Shown here piece by piece: positions 17,382-26,607 of a stretch of DNA of 64,000 bases (its first letter is position 1; each line of letters begins with the position of its first letter). The stretch comes from an uncultured Clostridia bacterium (GTDB taxonomy: Bacteria; Bacillota; Clostridia; Christensenellales; CAG-314): positions 1 through 64,000 of the forward strand of contig CAKQEP010000003.1 of assembly GCA_934230325.1 (NCBI GenBank), read 5' to 3'. Under the pieces are notes generated by a model that was not told the DNA's origin, made no database searches, and saw only the letters and a list, made by a program, of their open reading frames with translations. The translations under genes and the position numbers were made by a program.

Positions 17382-18254
17382 TTATCTTTTGTCGTTTGTT
17401 CCGATAAACAAGCCGCTCGCACCGCATGGAAGAAAAATGCCGTCTTCCTGCGTGGGCAGACACACTTCGTAAGCCTCCGTCGAGCCGTCAAACCCTTTTA
17501 GCGCGCTATTGAGTAGGTTTTTGAGTACCGTCGGTTGAAGTCCCGTAGTATAACTGTTTAACAATACAAACAGCGGTTTTGGCGTCAAAACGCCTTTGAC
17601 GAGTTGCAAAAAGTCTGCGATGTCGTTTTCCAACTTCCACACTTCTCCGTTTGCGCCCCGTCCGTAACTCGGCGGATCGAGTATAACGGCGTCGTAAAAC
17701 TTGCCCCGCTTAATCTCTCGCGCCACGAATTTTGCGCAATCGTCAACGATGTACCTGACGGGTTTGTCGGACAGTCCGCTCAGGCGCGCGTTTTGTTTTG
17801 CTCTGTCCACCATATTTTTGGCGGCGTCGACGTGGCAAACTTCTGCCCCCGCGTAAGCGCACGCTACCGTCGCTCCGCCCGTATAAGCAAACAAATTTAG
17901 CACTCTGACGGGTTTTTGAGCGTTTTTTATCAGGTTTATCATTATTTCCCAGTTGACCGCCTGCTCGGGAAAAAGTCCCGTGTGCTTAAATCCCATCGGC
18001 TTGACGGCAAAGGTGAGATTTTTCCAACTCACCGTCCACTCGTCGATAGGTTTAAAATACTCCCATCTTCCGCCGCCGGTATCGCTCCGTAGGTACCGCG
18101 CGCTCAATCCTTCGTACTCTTTGAGCGGTTTTTGCGCGTGCCAAATGGCTTGCGGATCGGGCCTGAGAAGCGTGACGTTGCCCCACTTCTCTAATTTTTC
18201 TCCGTCGCCGGTAGCGATAATTTTGTAATCCTGCCAGTTGTCGTCGTATCTCAT
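17382..18254 (-). CDS. Class I SAM-dependent RNA methyltransferase, RlmI-like
   Basis: 290 aa. Motif I is VLNLFAYTGGAT, motif II has an acidic CHVDAAKNMVD, and the catalytic-region motif DPPSYGRG is typical of N6-adenine/rRNA methyltransferases related to RlmI/RlmK. The protein lacks the N-terminal PUA domain of RlmI, so the substrate is uncertain. The ATG at 18254 follows the ileS stop codon with one base between (TAATATG), indicating translational coupling; a TTG at 18275 inside ileS is an alternative start. Its place among translation genes supports an rRNA target. Confidence 0.82.
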   Translation of the reverse strand: MRYDDNWQDYKIIATGDGEKLEKWGNVTLLRPDPQAIWHAQKPLKEYEGLSARYLRSDTGGGRWEYFKPIDEWTVSWKNLTFAVKPMGFKHTGLFPEQAVNWEIMINLIKNAQKPVRVLNLFAYTGGATVACAYAGAEVCHVDAAKNMVDRAKQNARLSGLSDKPVRYIVDDCAKFVAREIKRGKFYDAVILDPPSYGRGANGEVWKLENDIADFLQLVKGVLTPKPLFVLLNSYTTGLQPTVLKNLLNSALKGFDGSTEAYEVCLPTQEDGIFLPCGASGLFIGTNDKR

Positions 18255-18255
18255 A

Positions 18256-21200
18256 TTAAATCTTTTTGATTGCAATCACGGCGTCGTGTCCGTTTACGTC
18301 CCACTGCTTTTTAAACTCGCCGTCGCCGTCAAAGGTGAGTCTGTCGCAAAGCGTGTCACGCGCAATGTCGTCTTTAAAACGGTTGACGGCGCAAAGTACT
18401 TGCTCGTCGCCTTCTACGCTGACCGCAATGTGGTCGGTAACTACAAAATCGTTTTCCTTGCGCATCGTCTGAATTTTGCTGACGATTTCCCTCATTATGC
18501 CTTCGCTGACCAGTTCTTCCGTGAGATTCGTGTCCAAAACGACGGTGAACACGCCGTCGCCGCTCGCTACAAATCCTTCCTTGTTTTTGCTGCCGATAAG
18601 AAGGTCGCTTTCGCTAAACTCTACTTGCTTGCCGTTAAACTCCGCAACGTACGGTTTGCCTTGCTTTACCGTGTTGACGACTTCTACGGCGTTGCAGTTT
18701 GCCAAAAACTTGCGTATTTCGCCCAGCAAACTGCCGTATTTGGGACCTAACGTCTTTAACTGCGGCTTTATTTCGTAATCAACGTATTTTTCTGCCTCTT
18801 TGCCGCATATCACGCGCTTGACGTTGAGTTCTTCCTTTAAAATCTCTATCGTTTCCTCGTCTATGTCTTTGCCGCCCGTCACGTACATTGCCGCAAGCGG
18901 TTGACGGTTTTTGAGGTTGCTGTTGTTGCGCGCGCTACGACCTAATACGACTATATCCATAGTCTGCGCCATCTTGCGCTCCAACTCTTTGTCTATATAT
19001 TTCGCGTTTGCCTTCGGGTAATCGCACAAATGAACCGACATAGGCGCGTCGGCAAAAAACGGCGTAACAAGGTTTTGGTATATCTGTTCTGTGACAAAAG
19101 GCACGTAAGGCGCGCAAAGTTTTGTCAATTCGCTCAATACGGTGTAAAGCGTAACGTACGCCGCTTGCTTGTCCTCCGTCCACTCGCTTCCCCAGTACCT
19201 TTCTCTGCCGCGACGAACGTACCAGTTGCTCAATTTGTCGGTAAACTGCTGAATGGCTCTCGACGTATCGAGAATATCATACTCGTCAAGCCCCTTGCAA
19301 ACGTAAGCGATAAGGCTGTTGAGTTCGCTGAGAACCCATTTGTCTAATACCGTCAATTTGCAATCTTTGAGAGCGTATTTTGACGGATTAAACTTGTCGA
19401 TATCGGCGTAAAGCACGAAAAACGCATATGTGTTCCACAACGTACCCAAAAACCGACGCTGACTCTCCGAAACCGCTTCGGGATAAAAACGACTCGGCAA
19501 CCACGCCGCAGATGCGGTGTAAAAATACCATCTCGTCGCGTCTGCGCCCTGTGCGTTGAGCACTACCCACGGGTCTATGGTGTTGCCCTTGTGCTTGCTC
19601 ATCTTGATGCCGTTTTTGTCGCAAACGTGACCTAACACTATGCAGTTTTTAAAGGGCTCCTTATCAAACAACAGCGTGGACATTGCGGTCAAGGTGTAAA
19701 ACCAGCCGCGCGTTTGGTCTACCGCTTCGCTGATAAAGTCGGCGGGGAAGTTTTGTTGAAATACTTCCTTGTTTTCAAAGGGGTAGTGGTGTTGAGCAAA
19801 GGGCATACTTCCGCTGTCCAACCAACAGTCGCAGACTTCGGGAACGCGGCGCATTGTGCCGCCGCACTCGCAATCCCACGTCACTTGGTCGATGTAAGGT
19901 CTGTGACACTCTACGTTTTGGTCGCAACCGCTCAACTCGTGAAGTTCTTTCCTGCTGCCCACAACGTGAATTTTGCCGCATTTTTGGCAACGCCAGATAG
20001 GCAAGGGCGTACCCCAGTACCTTTCTCTCGATATGCCCCAGTCTATGACGTTTTCCAAAAAGTTGCCCATTCTGCCGTCTTTTATCGTGGGCGGTATCCA
20101 GTTTATTTTGTCGTTGACTTTGAGCAACTCGCCGCGCAACTCGCTCATCTTGATAAACCACGATTTGCGCGCGTAATAAAGCAACGGCGTGTCGCAACGC
20201 CAGCAGTACGGATAACTGTGCGTGTAGCGTTGCTCCTTTAATACAAGTCCGCGTCCCTTTAACTCTTTGGTAATTACTTTGTCGGCGTCCTTGCAAAACA
20301 GTCCCGTCAACGTACCGCAACCGTCTACAAACCTGCCTCTGTCGTCCACCATCTGCGCAAAAGGTAAATCGTACTTTTTGCCGACCTTTGCGTCGTCTTC
20401 ACCGAATGCCGGCGCAATATGAACTATTCCGCTGCCATCGGTCAAGGTCACGTAACCGTCGCAAGTGATAAACCACGCTTTTTTGTCGGTTTTAAAGTAA
20501 TCGAAAAGCGGTTGATAACGTATAAATTCAAGGTCCTTGCCTTTAAACTCGGACAAAACTTCCGTCGGCTCGTCTTCTCCAAACACCGATTTGACGAGAG
20601 CCTTCGCAAGTATGTATTTTTCTCCTTTTGCGGCGATTTTTACGTAAGTTTCCTTCGGGTTTACGCACAAAGCGACGTTGCTTGGCAAAGTCCACGGCGT
20701 GGTTGTCCACGCGACAAAATACGTGTCCGCCTCGTCAAGAAGTTTAAACTTTACGAATATGGTGTTTTCTTCTACATCTTTGTAACCCTGCGCTACTTCG
20801 TGCGAGGACAGCGCGGTGCCGCAACGCGGGCAGTACGGCACTATCTTGTGACCTTCGTACAACAATCCTTTGTCGTAAACGGTTTTTAAAGCCCACCAAA
20901 CCGACTCTATATAGTCGTTGTCGTACGTCACGTAAGGATGGTCCATATCCACCCAGTATCCGATGCGCTCGCTCATTTCCTCCCACTGCGCTTTGTACTT
21001 CCACACGCTTTGTTTGCATTGCTTGATAAAAGGCTCTATGCCGTACTTTTCTATCTCTTGCTTGCCGTCGATACCCAAAAGTTTTTCCACTTCCAACTCT
21101 ACGGGCAGACCGTGTGTGTCCCAACCCGCTTTGCGCAACACGGAATATCCTTGCATTATCTTGTAACGCGGTATTATGTCCTTCATAACGCGCGTCAAAA

Positions 21201-21375
21201 CGTGACCTATATGCGGTTTGCCGTTTGCCGTAGGCGGCCCGTCAAAAAACGTGAACACTTTGTCGCCGCTGTTTTTGGTTTTTGTCTTTTCAAAAATCCG
21301 ATTCTGCTTCCAAAACTCCAGCACCGATTTTTCCCTTTGGGCAAAATCGAGTGTGGTATCAACTTTTTTGTACAT
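18256..21375 (-). CDS. ileS: Isoleucyl-tRNA synthetase, long (type 2) form
   Basis: 1039 aa. Charges tRNA-Ile in the cytosol. The class I signature is PHIGH (54-58) and the second signature KMSKH is at 590-594. The editing domain contains WTTTPWTLPSN (222-232). Segments such as RIGYWVDMDHPYVTYDN and CPRCGTALSSHEVAQGYKDV are those of the type 2, eukaryote-like bacterial IleRS, which is naturally tolerant of mupirocin in characterised cases. The start at 21375 is chosen over 21414 because GGA-rich sequence lies just upstream and MYKKVDTTLDF is the conserved N-terminus. A promoter is present at 21432-21460; no T-box leader is visible. Confidence 0.96.
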   Translation of the reverse strand: MYKKVDTTLDFAQREKSVLEFWKQNRIFEKTKTKNSGDKVFTFFDGPPTANGKPHIGHVLTRVMKDIIPRYKIMQGYSVLRKAGWDTHGLPVELEVEKLLGIDGKQEIEKYGIEPFIKQCKQSVWKYKAQWEEMSERIGYWVDMDHPYVTYDNDYIESVWWALKTVYDKGLLYEGHKIVPYCPRCGTALSSHEVAQGYKDVEENTIFVKFKLLDEADTYFVAWTTTPWTLPSNVALCVNPKETYVKIAAKGEKYILAKALVKSVFGEDEPTEVLSEFKGKDLEFIRYQPLFDYFKTDKKAWFITCDGYVTLTDGSGIVHIAPAFGEDDAKVGKKYDLPFAQMVDDRGRFVDGCGTLTGLFCKDADKVITKELKGRGLVLKEQRYTHSYPYCWRCDTPLLYYARKSWFIKMSELRGELLKVNDKINWIPPTIKDGRMGNFLENVIDWGISRERYWGTPLPIWRCQKCGKIHVVGSRKELHELSGCDQNVECHRPYIDQVTWDCECGGTMRRVPEVCDCWLDSGSMPFAQHHYPFENKEVFQQNFPADFISEAVDQTRGWFYTLTAMSTLLFDKEPFKNCIVLGHVCDKNGIKMSKHKGNTIDPWVVLNAQGADATRWYFYTASAAWLPSRFYPEAVSESQRRFLGTLWNTYAFFVLYADIDKFNPSKYALKDCKLTVLDKWVLSELNSLIAYVCKGLDEYDILDTSRAIQQFTDKLSNWYVRRGRERYWGSEWTEDKQAAYVTLYTVLSELTKLCAPYVPFVTEQIYQNLVTPFFADAPMSVHLCDYPKANAKYIDKELERKMAQTMDIVVLGRSARNNSNLKNRQPLAAMYVTGGKDIDEETIEILKEELNVKRVICGKEAEKYVDYEIKPQLKTLGPKYGSLLGEIRKFLANCNAVEVVNTVKQGKPYVAEFNGKQVEFSESDLLIGSKNKEGFVASGDGVFTVVLDTNLTEELVSEGIMREIVSKIQTMRKENDFVVTDHIAVSVEGDEQVLCAVNRFKDDIARDTLCDRLTFDGDGEFKKQWDVNGHDAVIAIKKI

Positions 21376-21431
21376 AAAAATCCGTCCTTTGCGCCCTTGT
21401 ATCTTCGAGCGCATTTTTGCTGTATTTATTG

Positions 21432-21460
21432 ATTTTACAACAATTTGCGTTTTTATGCAA
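21432..21460 (-). promoter_or_regulatory. Promoter of ileS
   Basis: Minus strand TTGCAT (21455-21460), 17 bases, TAAAAT (21432-21437). The leader is only about 50 bases, too short for a T-box. Confidence 0.65.
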
Positions 21461-21489
21461 GTTTTTATCTTTAATATTGCTCAATAAAG

Positions 21490-21518
21490 TTGATTATTTT
21501 TTTATTTTGTGCTAAAAT
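21490..21518 (+). promoter_or_regulatory. Promoter of the SRP RNA
   Basis: TTGATT (21490-21495), 17 bases, TAAAAT (21513-21518), placing the start near 21526, the first base of the terminal helix of the RNA. Confidence 0.7.
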
Positions 21519-21525
21519 ATCGTTA

Positions 21526-21789
21526 CTGTGCTAAGCGGGGAGCTAGCGGTGCCCTGTTACACGCAATCCGCTACAGCGTGGCTGAATGTCGCAGGCGGCT
21601 CGTCTTGTGGAAAGCAGGCCCGCAAAAGGAACGTTGATCTCAAGGTCTTGTGCAATAGCGCTCCGTGAACCATGTCAGGGCGGAAGCAGCAGCATTAAGC
21701 GGAACACGTTATGTGCCACAAGGGCGCTTTGAAGTAGTCACCTATGCGTATACCGTTTCGGCAAGGCTTGTCAACTGCGAATGCACAGT
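21526..21789 (+). ncRNA. ffs: Signal recognition particle RNA, large bacterial type
   Basis: About 264 nt. The ends pair: ACTGTGC (21526-21532) with GCACAGT (21783-21789). Near the 5' end is the Alu-domain block GGTGCCCTGTTACACGC, and the S-domain hairpin with GTCAGGGCGGAAGCAGC (helix 8, Ffh-binding) sits around 21673-21689, followed by TGTGCCACAAGGGCGCTTTG. This matches the Bacillus-type 6S-like scRNA with an Alu domain rather than the 4.5S RNA of proteobacteria. It directs membrane and secreted proteins to the Sec translocon. Confidence 0.95.
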
Positions 21790-21802
21790 TTTTTGCAAAT
21801 AC

Positions 21803-21836
21803 GTACCCGTCGGTTTTGCCGTCGGGTACTTTTTTG
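21803..21836 (+). terminator. Terminator of the SRP RNA
   Basis: GTACCCGTCGG (21803-21813) and CCGTCGGGTAC (21819-21829), one mismatch, then TTTTTT. Confidence 0.85.
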
Positions 21837-21879
21837 TATCGCTTTGCGGGTTAAATAGGCAAAAATTACAAATTTTCAA

Positions 21880-21937
21880 TAAAAAACCGCCGTATTTGAT
21901 TTAACGAAAATACGGCGAGATATTTTTTGTTTGTCGT
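21880..21937 (-). terminator. Terminator of the zinc-ribbon membrane protein gene
   Basis: CGCCGTATTT pairs with AAATACGGCG across a 10-base loop; the minus strand continues GGTTTTTT. Confidence 0.8.
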
Positions 21938-21966
21938 TTTTTTAGGCGTGTTTTACCAAAAACTTA

Positions 21967-22680
21967 TCAAAGGTTGAATTTACGCAACATTTCCTGCTTA
22001 AACATCTTCCAAAACACCAGCGTCATTACCAGAATATTGAGTAGGTCAAAAAAGAACAAGGAAAAAGTAAACCACTCTTTCAACTTTAATTTTGCTATCC
22101 AAATGACGAGTTGCGGCACGAGCGCAAGCAACGACGCCGCCAAAAGCGACACAAAGTAATATTTATATTTTGACTTGTTGCAAGCGATAAGAACGTCGGT
22201 CGCTATTATCGTTGCGAGAAGTATGGCGGGAATGACGTACTCTACCGATATCGAAACTTTGGCAAAACTTCCGCATTGCTCAAAACTATAAATCGATTCC
22301 AACCCAAAAACGCATACGCAAGCGACGACGGCGGCAAGTCCCAACGCGCTGTACAGACGGCGGCGACGATAAACGGAATTTATCGTTACAAAATAGCCGA
22401 CGAGCGCGCCAAACAGGACGTAACCCGACCAAAGCGATTTTCCGTCGTAAGTAAGGCAGTTTATTGCGACGCACACGGCAACTATGACCACAAGCACCCA
22501 AAACAATCTCTTTTTTAAAAAAGCGTCGTAACTTTTGCTTTCTACCGTGAGAGAAGGGTATATCAACCGCCGCTGAACTTCGTCAACGTCGACGCTTTGT
22601 TCCCCCACGTACGCGCCGCACAACGGACAATGAGTGAGTCCTTCGTTTACGTGCGCTTTGCATTTTTTGCAATACTTCAT
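21967..22680 (-). CDS. Zinc-ribbon, six-helix membrane protein (DUF6320-like)
   Basis: 237 aa. The N-terminus is a zinc ribbon (MKYCKKCKAHVN and CPLCGAYVG, four cysteines), followed by a short polar linker and about six membrane helices between residues 58 and 230. The layout matches the uncharacterised DUF6320 family as I recall it. It lies 80 bases after the condensation-like acyltransferase, a pairing I believe recurs in Clostridia, and may act with it in making or exporting a lipid or acylated product; this is inference. Terminator at 21880. Confidence 0.7.
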   Translation of the reverse strand: MKYCKKCKAHVNEGLTHCPLCGAYVGEQSVDVDEVQRRLIYPSLTVESKSYDAFLKKRLFWVLVVIVAVCVAINCLTYDGKSLWSGYVLFGALVGYFVTINSVYRRRRLYSALGLAAVVACVCVFGLESIYSFEQCGSFAKVSISVEYVIPAILLATIIATDVLIACNKSKYKYYFVSLLAASLLALVPQLVIWIAKLKLKEWFTFSLFFFDLLNILVMTLVFWKMFKQEMLRKFNL

Positions 22681-22760
22681 TTTTGTGTTTTACCTCTCGT
22701 TTTTAGCGAATAATCGTAACTTTTGGCGGCAAGTCAACGACAAAATCGTTGCGGTTTTGC

Positions 22761-24293
22761 TCAAACGGCGTCGCAGTTTGTGTCCAAACACACGTCAAGA
22801 CCGTCGGCAGCCAACTTGTTGAAAAACAGTTTGACTACGTTGTTTTCCTTAATGGTTCGACTGCAAGATATTACGGTTTTTCCGTTGTAGGTACAGCAGG
22901 AAAAACTCACCATCTCTCTCTTTTGCGGTCCTAAAATAAACTCGTACCGCAAAACTTTGTCCAAAAACTCTTGCGGCGGGTTTACGAATCCGAGATTGCT
23001 GAGCGTGGTAGTGCGCGCTTTTGCGCCGTACTTTTCAAAGGCAATTTTTAGCACTATGTTTTTGATAAACAGCGGGCAAATCTTGATAAAAAAGTTGCGT
23101 TGGCTTTTTACGTTGAAGTTTATTATCCCCATAAAGTACTCTTTTGTGTTGTACTTTACGTACTGCTCCTTTACCGTTTGCAATACGGAGTCAAAATCCG
23201 TCGAGCCGTTGCTGTGAATACTCATAACGGAAATAAAGTTGCGCAACGTCGGAGTCGGGTACATTTTGCGCAAGTTTGCGGGAACGCTCACCACGACGGG
23301 ACGTTTTTTGTCGTGCCCGTAAAAGCGTCTGTCCTCTTCTACCGCCCACGCGATTGCGGCGGTAAGATATTGCCCCACCGTCGCGCCGTAAGATTTTGCG
23401 ACGGCGTTGAGTTTGTCGCTGTCTACGCTTCCGTTGACCACTACGAGAGAAAAGTTGTTGAGCCGCTCCCCGCGTATTTGGTAACTTACGACGTCTTTTT
23501 GCATTTTTGGCGTTTTTAAGTCCGCCATCTGAAAAAAACTGTCTACCGCTTCTTCCTTGTTGGGCTTGTCGCGGTCGTCGATATAGTTGTCGTTTGGCGT
23601 GATTTGCACGCCTTTAAGCCGCAGATACGCCCCCAAAAGCGTGTTTAAAAATACCAAACCGCCGTTTCCGTCGGTTACGGCGTGAAAAAAGTCCACCGAT
23701 ACGCGATATTTAAAGTACGTGACTCTTATCCCCGAGTGGCGACTGTCCATAGGTATGCGAGTGCAAGGAAAAAGACTTTCCTTTTCTACCACGACGGGAT
23801 ATATGCACGGCTCGTTGTAATACCAAAAAAATCCGCGCTTTACGCTGCCGCTAATGGTGGGAAAACGCTTTACCGTGCTGTTTAACGCACGTTGCAACAC
23901 TTCCGGCTCAACTTCGTCTTTGAGTATCGCAGACAACCTGAACATTCCGTTGATGTCGGGAGAATCGGTAGAAGGAAAAATCATCGCCGCATTATCCAAG
24001 TTTACCCAGTCCGCAGTGGGGTTCTGCTCCTCCGCTATCTTTGATAGGCGGCGTTTGACTTCGTTTTGCTCGGCGGCAATTTTTTCCTTTTTTACCTTGT
24101 CCTCTGCCTTTTTAAAAGCGTCTTTGTACCCGCGCAAAAGGTTGCGCATACGTATCTCTGCGCGCGCTTGCCTAAAAAATATGCCTTCCAACGCTTTTTT
24201 GCGACGTCTTGCCGCCGCTCTTTCCTTTTTGCTCTGCTCCGTCGTCGTCGACGATATGTGCGGAGTCAACTTTTTTTGATGTTCTATATTCAT
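22761..24293 (-). CDS. Condensation-domain-like acyltransferase with basic N-terminal extension
   Basis: 510 aa. Residues 1-90 are highly charged and predicted helical (KKERAAARRRKKALEG and repeated Lys/Glu), then comes a chloramphenicol-acetyltransferase/NRPS-condensation fold. The family HHxxxDG active site appears as FHAVTDG (203-209), retaining the catalytic His204 and Asp208/Gly209 but with Phe for the first His. This resembles alcohol acetyltransferases and PapA-type enzymes more than NRPS condensation domains, since there is no carrier or adenylation domain nearby. It starts 4 bases after the upstream methyltransferase gene, so it is in that operon. The substrate is unknown. Confidence 0.75.
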   Translation of the reverse strand: MNIEHQKKLTPHISSTTTEQSKKERAAARRRKKALEGIFFRQARAEIRMRNLLRGYKDAFKKAEDKVKKEKIAAEQNEVKRRLSKIAEEQNPTADWVNLDNAAMIFPSTDSPDINGMFRLSAILKDEVEPEVLQRALNSTVKRFPTISGSVKRGFFWYYNEPCIYPVVVEKESLFPCTRIPMDSRHSGIRVTYFKYRVSVDFFHAVTDGNGGLVFLNTLLGAYLRLKGVQITPNDNYIDDRDKPNKEEAVDSFFQMADLKTPKMQKDVVSYQIRGERLNNFSLVVVNGSVDSDKLNAVAKSYGATVGQYLTAAIAWAVEEDRRFYGHDKKRPVVVSVPANLRKMYPTPTLRNFISVMSIHSNGSTDFDSVLQTVKEQYVKYNTKEYFMGIINFNVKSQRNFFIKICPLFIKNIVLKIAFEKYGAKARTTTLSNLGFVNPPQEFLDKVLRYEFILGPQKREMVSFSCCTYNGKTVISCSRTIKENNVVKLFFNKLAADGLDVCLDTNCDAV

Positions 24294-24297
24294 TTTT

Positions 24298-25461
24298 TTA
24301 TAAAAAATCTCTCAATGGAGTAAAATATTTGCCCGTGTTGCTGCGCTTGAAAAATTGATAAAGATTGCACTGAGTCTGCGCATTGAACAACTTGCGTTTT
24401 TTGTCGGCGCGTTTGCCAAAGGCGCGCTCCGCTTGGTCGTCGGCAGTAAGTATAAACGCCGACCAGTCCTCTGCGTTTTTGTAGTTGTCGCCGAGAGTAC
24501 GCAACAAAATTCTCGCGCTTTTTACGTCCAACAACCGCTGCCCGTAAGGCGGATTTGTCACTATCGTTCCGTGAGAAATCGCGGGTTTAAAGTCCGCAAC
24601 GTCCGCTACAAAAAATTTTACTTTGTCGGATATGCCCGCCCTGTGCGCGTGCCGCTCGCAAAGTTCTATCGCTTTGGGATTGACGTCGCCGCCGCAAAAA
24701 TCTATCTTTCGGTCGGTTTTTTGAGTGTCGAGAGCGCGTTGTTTCGCTTTTGAGTACGCCGTTTTGTCAAAGTTTTGCCAGTGCGTATACGCAAAATCGC
24801 GGTCACGCCCCGACGCAACGTTGAGAGCGATTCTCGCCCCTTCCGTCACCAAAGTTCCGCTGCCGCAAAAAGGATCGTAAAACGGTCTGTCAAAACCGAA
24901 ATCCGACAACAACAGTATCGCGCATGCCAAAGTTTCCTTTAACGGCGCGGCGGCAACGTAATCGCGGTATCCGCGCTTGTGAAGCCCCGCCCCGCTCGTG
25001 TCGATAAGTACCGTCGCTTGATTTTCTGACAGGTTTACTTCTATATTATACCTTGCACCCGTTTCCGAAAAAACGCTGTTTTTGGTGACATCGGTCAGTT
25101 TTTTGATTATGGCTTTTTTGCTTATGCTCTGTATCGCAGACAACGCAAACAAATCGCTTTTGACGCTTTTGGCGTTGACCACTATGCAAGCGTCGGAAGT
25201 AAGATAGTTTTGCCAGTCTACGCCGTATACACCGTCAAACAGACCATCGAAAGTTTCTGCGTTAAACCTTGCGACCTCGATAAAAACACGCTCCGCAGTA
25301 CGCAAAAACATATTGCAGTTTGCCACGTCGTCGCTGTCCCCGTCAAATACTATACTGCCGTTTTGCGCCTTTAAGTCGGTTTTGCCTAATAGTTGCAACT
25401 CTCTTTTTAGTATGTTTTCTATCCCGAAAGCGCAATTTACGCTCAATTTGTATTTGTCCAT
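24298..25461 (-). CDS. THUMP-domain 23S rRNA methyltransferase, RlmL-like
   Basis: 387 aa. The N-terminal half (about 1-155) has the THUMP fold that binds RNA; the C-terminal half is a SAM-dependent methyltransferase with DPFCGSGTLVTEGA (motif I) and the catalytic NPPYGQR (motif IV), as in RlmL/YpsC that makes N2-methylguanine in 23S rRNA. The start at 25461 gives the conserved MDKYKLSVNCAFGIENIL N-terminus; the stop of the PAP2 gene is 4 bases upstream, so the two are coupled. Confidence 0.9.
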   Translation of the reverse strand: MDKYKLSVNCAFGIENILKRELQLLGKTDLKAQNGSIVFDGDSDDVANCNMFLRTAERVFIEVARFNAETFDGLFDGVYGVDWQNYLTSDACIVVNAKSVKSDLFALSAIQSISKKAIIKKLTDVTKNSVFSETGARYNIEVNLSENQATVLIDTSGAGLHKRGYRDYVAAAPLKETLACAILLLSDFGFDRPFYDPFCGSGTLVTEGARIALNVASGRDRDFAYTHWQNFDKTAYSKAKQRALDTQKTDRKIDFCGGDVNPKAIELCERHAHRAGISDKVKFFVADVADFKPAISHGTIVTNPPYGQRLLDVKSARILLRTLGDNYKNAEDWSAFILTADDQAERAFGKRADKKRKLFNAQTQCNLYQFFKRSNTGKYFTPLRDFL

Positions 25462-25465
25462 AGGT

Positions 25466-26404
25466 TTACTCAACCTTCTGCTCGGCCTTGTTTTGCGGCG
25501 CAACCAAAGCAATTTCTCGAGCAACCAACGCGCCGGTCAAAGAAAGCGTGCCGCCCGCAACCACGTCGGTGAGATAATGCGCTCCCGCCGCCACGCGACC
25601 TATCGCCACAAGTCCCGTATACGCCACGCTTACCGTCCAAAAAACGATTCGCCACACTTTTTTGTCGTATTTTTGCGATACGTATGGCAAACACAACGAC
25701 ATTGCTATGAGTCCCGCGCTAAACGTGTGACCTGAGGGGAAAGACCTGCAAGCGTCGGAAGGCAACCCTTCCAAAAAGCGTTTGCCGTTGACCACAAACC
25801 AAGCGGTGTATTTTTCCGTACTGCCCAAAACGTTGAGCGCGCGGTACCTTACTCTCCCGACAGGCGTTTTTATCAATGCGACGATAAGATACAAGGCGGA
25901 AACGCACAGTATCGCCGCCGCAAACCTTAAAAGTTTGGTTCTGTCCGCTTTAAAGTTGTTTGCGATGACAAAAATGCCTATCCACGTCGCAACGCCGCAC
26001 GCCAAACATACGCCAAAAACGCCCGCAGAAAGGGCGGAATCTCTCAAAAGATACTTTAATATTTCTGCAAACAGTTTAAAGCACACAAATATTCCCGCGC
26101 CAAAAGCCGCAACGCAACAAAGAATTTTTAGCGGCTTTTTAAAGTTTCCGTCAAAAAACCACTTGAACAAAAAGCAAAAGGCAAACGCCATCGCTATCCA
26201 TATCGGCGACGCGCCCACGACTTCTACGGTTTTTGCGAATACGGAGTCGGTGTAGTACTGCCCCGCCGCAAGAACGCCCTTTGTAAGCCGTTGAGATATT
26301 TGCAAATCAAACGCGCTGCCTACCGCCATCAATACGATAAACAAAGCGGCGTAACAAACTGCAAAGATTATAATACTTTTTTTGCGGCTAAAATTTTTTA
26401 ACAT
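25466..26404 (-). CDS. PAP2-family membrane phosphatase
   Basis: 312 aa. Six to eight membrane helices and the three PAP2 motifs: KTPVGRVRYR (a KxxxxxxRP variant), PSGHT, and GAHYLTDVVAG with the nucleophilic His in the last. Enzymes of this fold remove phosphate from undecaprenyl diphosphate or phosphatidic acid/PGP at the membrane. The long upstream open frame to 26581 is rejected: the promoter at 26412-26440 would start transcription almost exactly at the ATG at 26404, and there is no Shine-Dalgarno sequence, so the mRNA is probably leaderless. Confidence 0.85.
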   Translation of the reverse strand: MLKNFSRKKSIIIFAVCYAALFIVLMAVGSAFDLQISQRLTKGVLAAGQYYTDSVFAKTVEVVGASPIWIAMAFAFCFLFKWFFDGNFKKPLKILCCVAAFGAGIFVCFKLFAEILKYLLRDSALSAGVFGVCLACGVATWIGIFVIANNFKADRTKLLRFAAAILCVSALYLIVALIKTPVGRVRYRALNVLGSTEKYTAWFVVNGKRFLEGLPSDACRSFPSGHTFSAGLIAMSLCLPYVSQKYDKKVWRIVFWTVSVAYTGLVAIGRVAAGAHYLTDVVAGGTLSLTGALVAREIALVAPQNKAEQKVE

Positions 26405-26411
26405 ACTAATA

Positions 26412-26440
26412 ATATTAGCATAAATTATTGTTTTTTGCAA
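26412..26440 (-). promoter_or_regulatory. Promoter for PAP2-rlmL-acyltransferase operon, likely leaderless
   Basis: Minus strand TTGCAA (26435-26440), 17 bases, TAATAT (26412-26417). The predicted start is near 26405, one base before the ATG. Confidence 0.6.
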
Positions 26441-26499
26441 CTTTACAACGCCTACAACGGCAAAATACGACACTCTTAACAAATATGACTTTTTTGTAA

Positions 26500-26538
26500 A
26501 CAAAATCCCGACTTTTGCGTTTTTTGTCGGGATTTTTT
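26500..26538 (-). terminator. Terminator of sdaAA
   Basis: AAAATCCCGAC (26502-26512) and GTCGGGATTTT (26526-26536), 70 bases past the sdaAA stop; T residues follow on both strands. Confidence 0.75.
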
Positions 26539-26607
26539 GGTTGTAGTCGGTTGATTTTGGCGCAAAAAAAGCGTTTGTCAAGTCGCTCTTTTGATTTTTG
26601 GCGTTTT

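Noticed and set aside
21376..21489. T-box riboswitch for ileS
   Set aside because: The predicted leader is about 50 bases and no T-box or specifier loop is visible.
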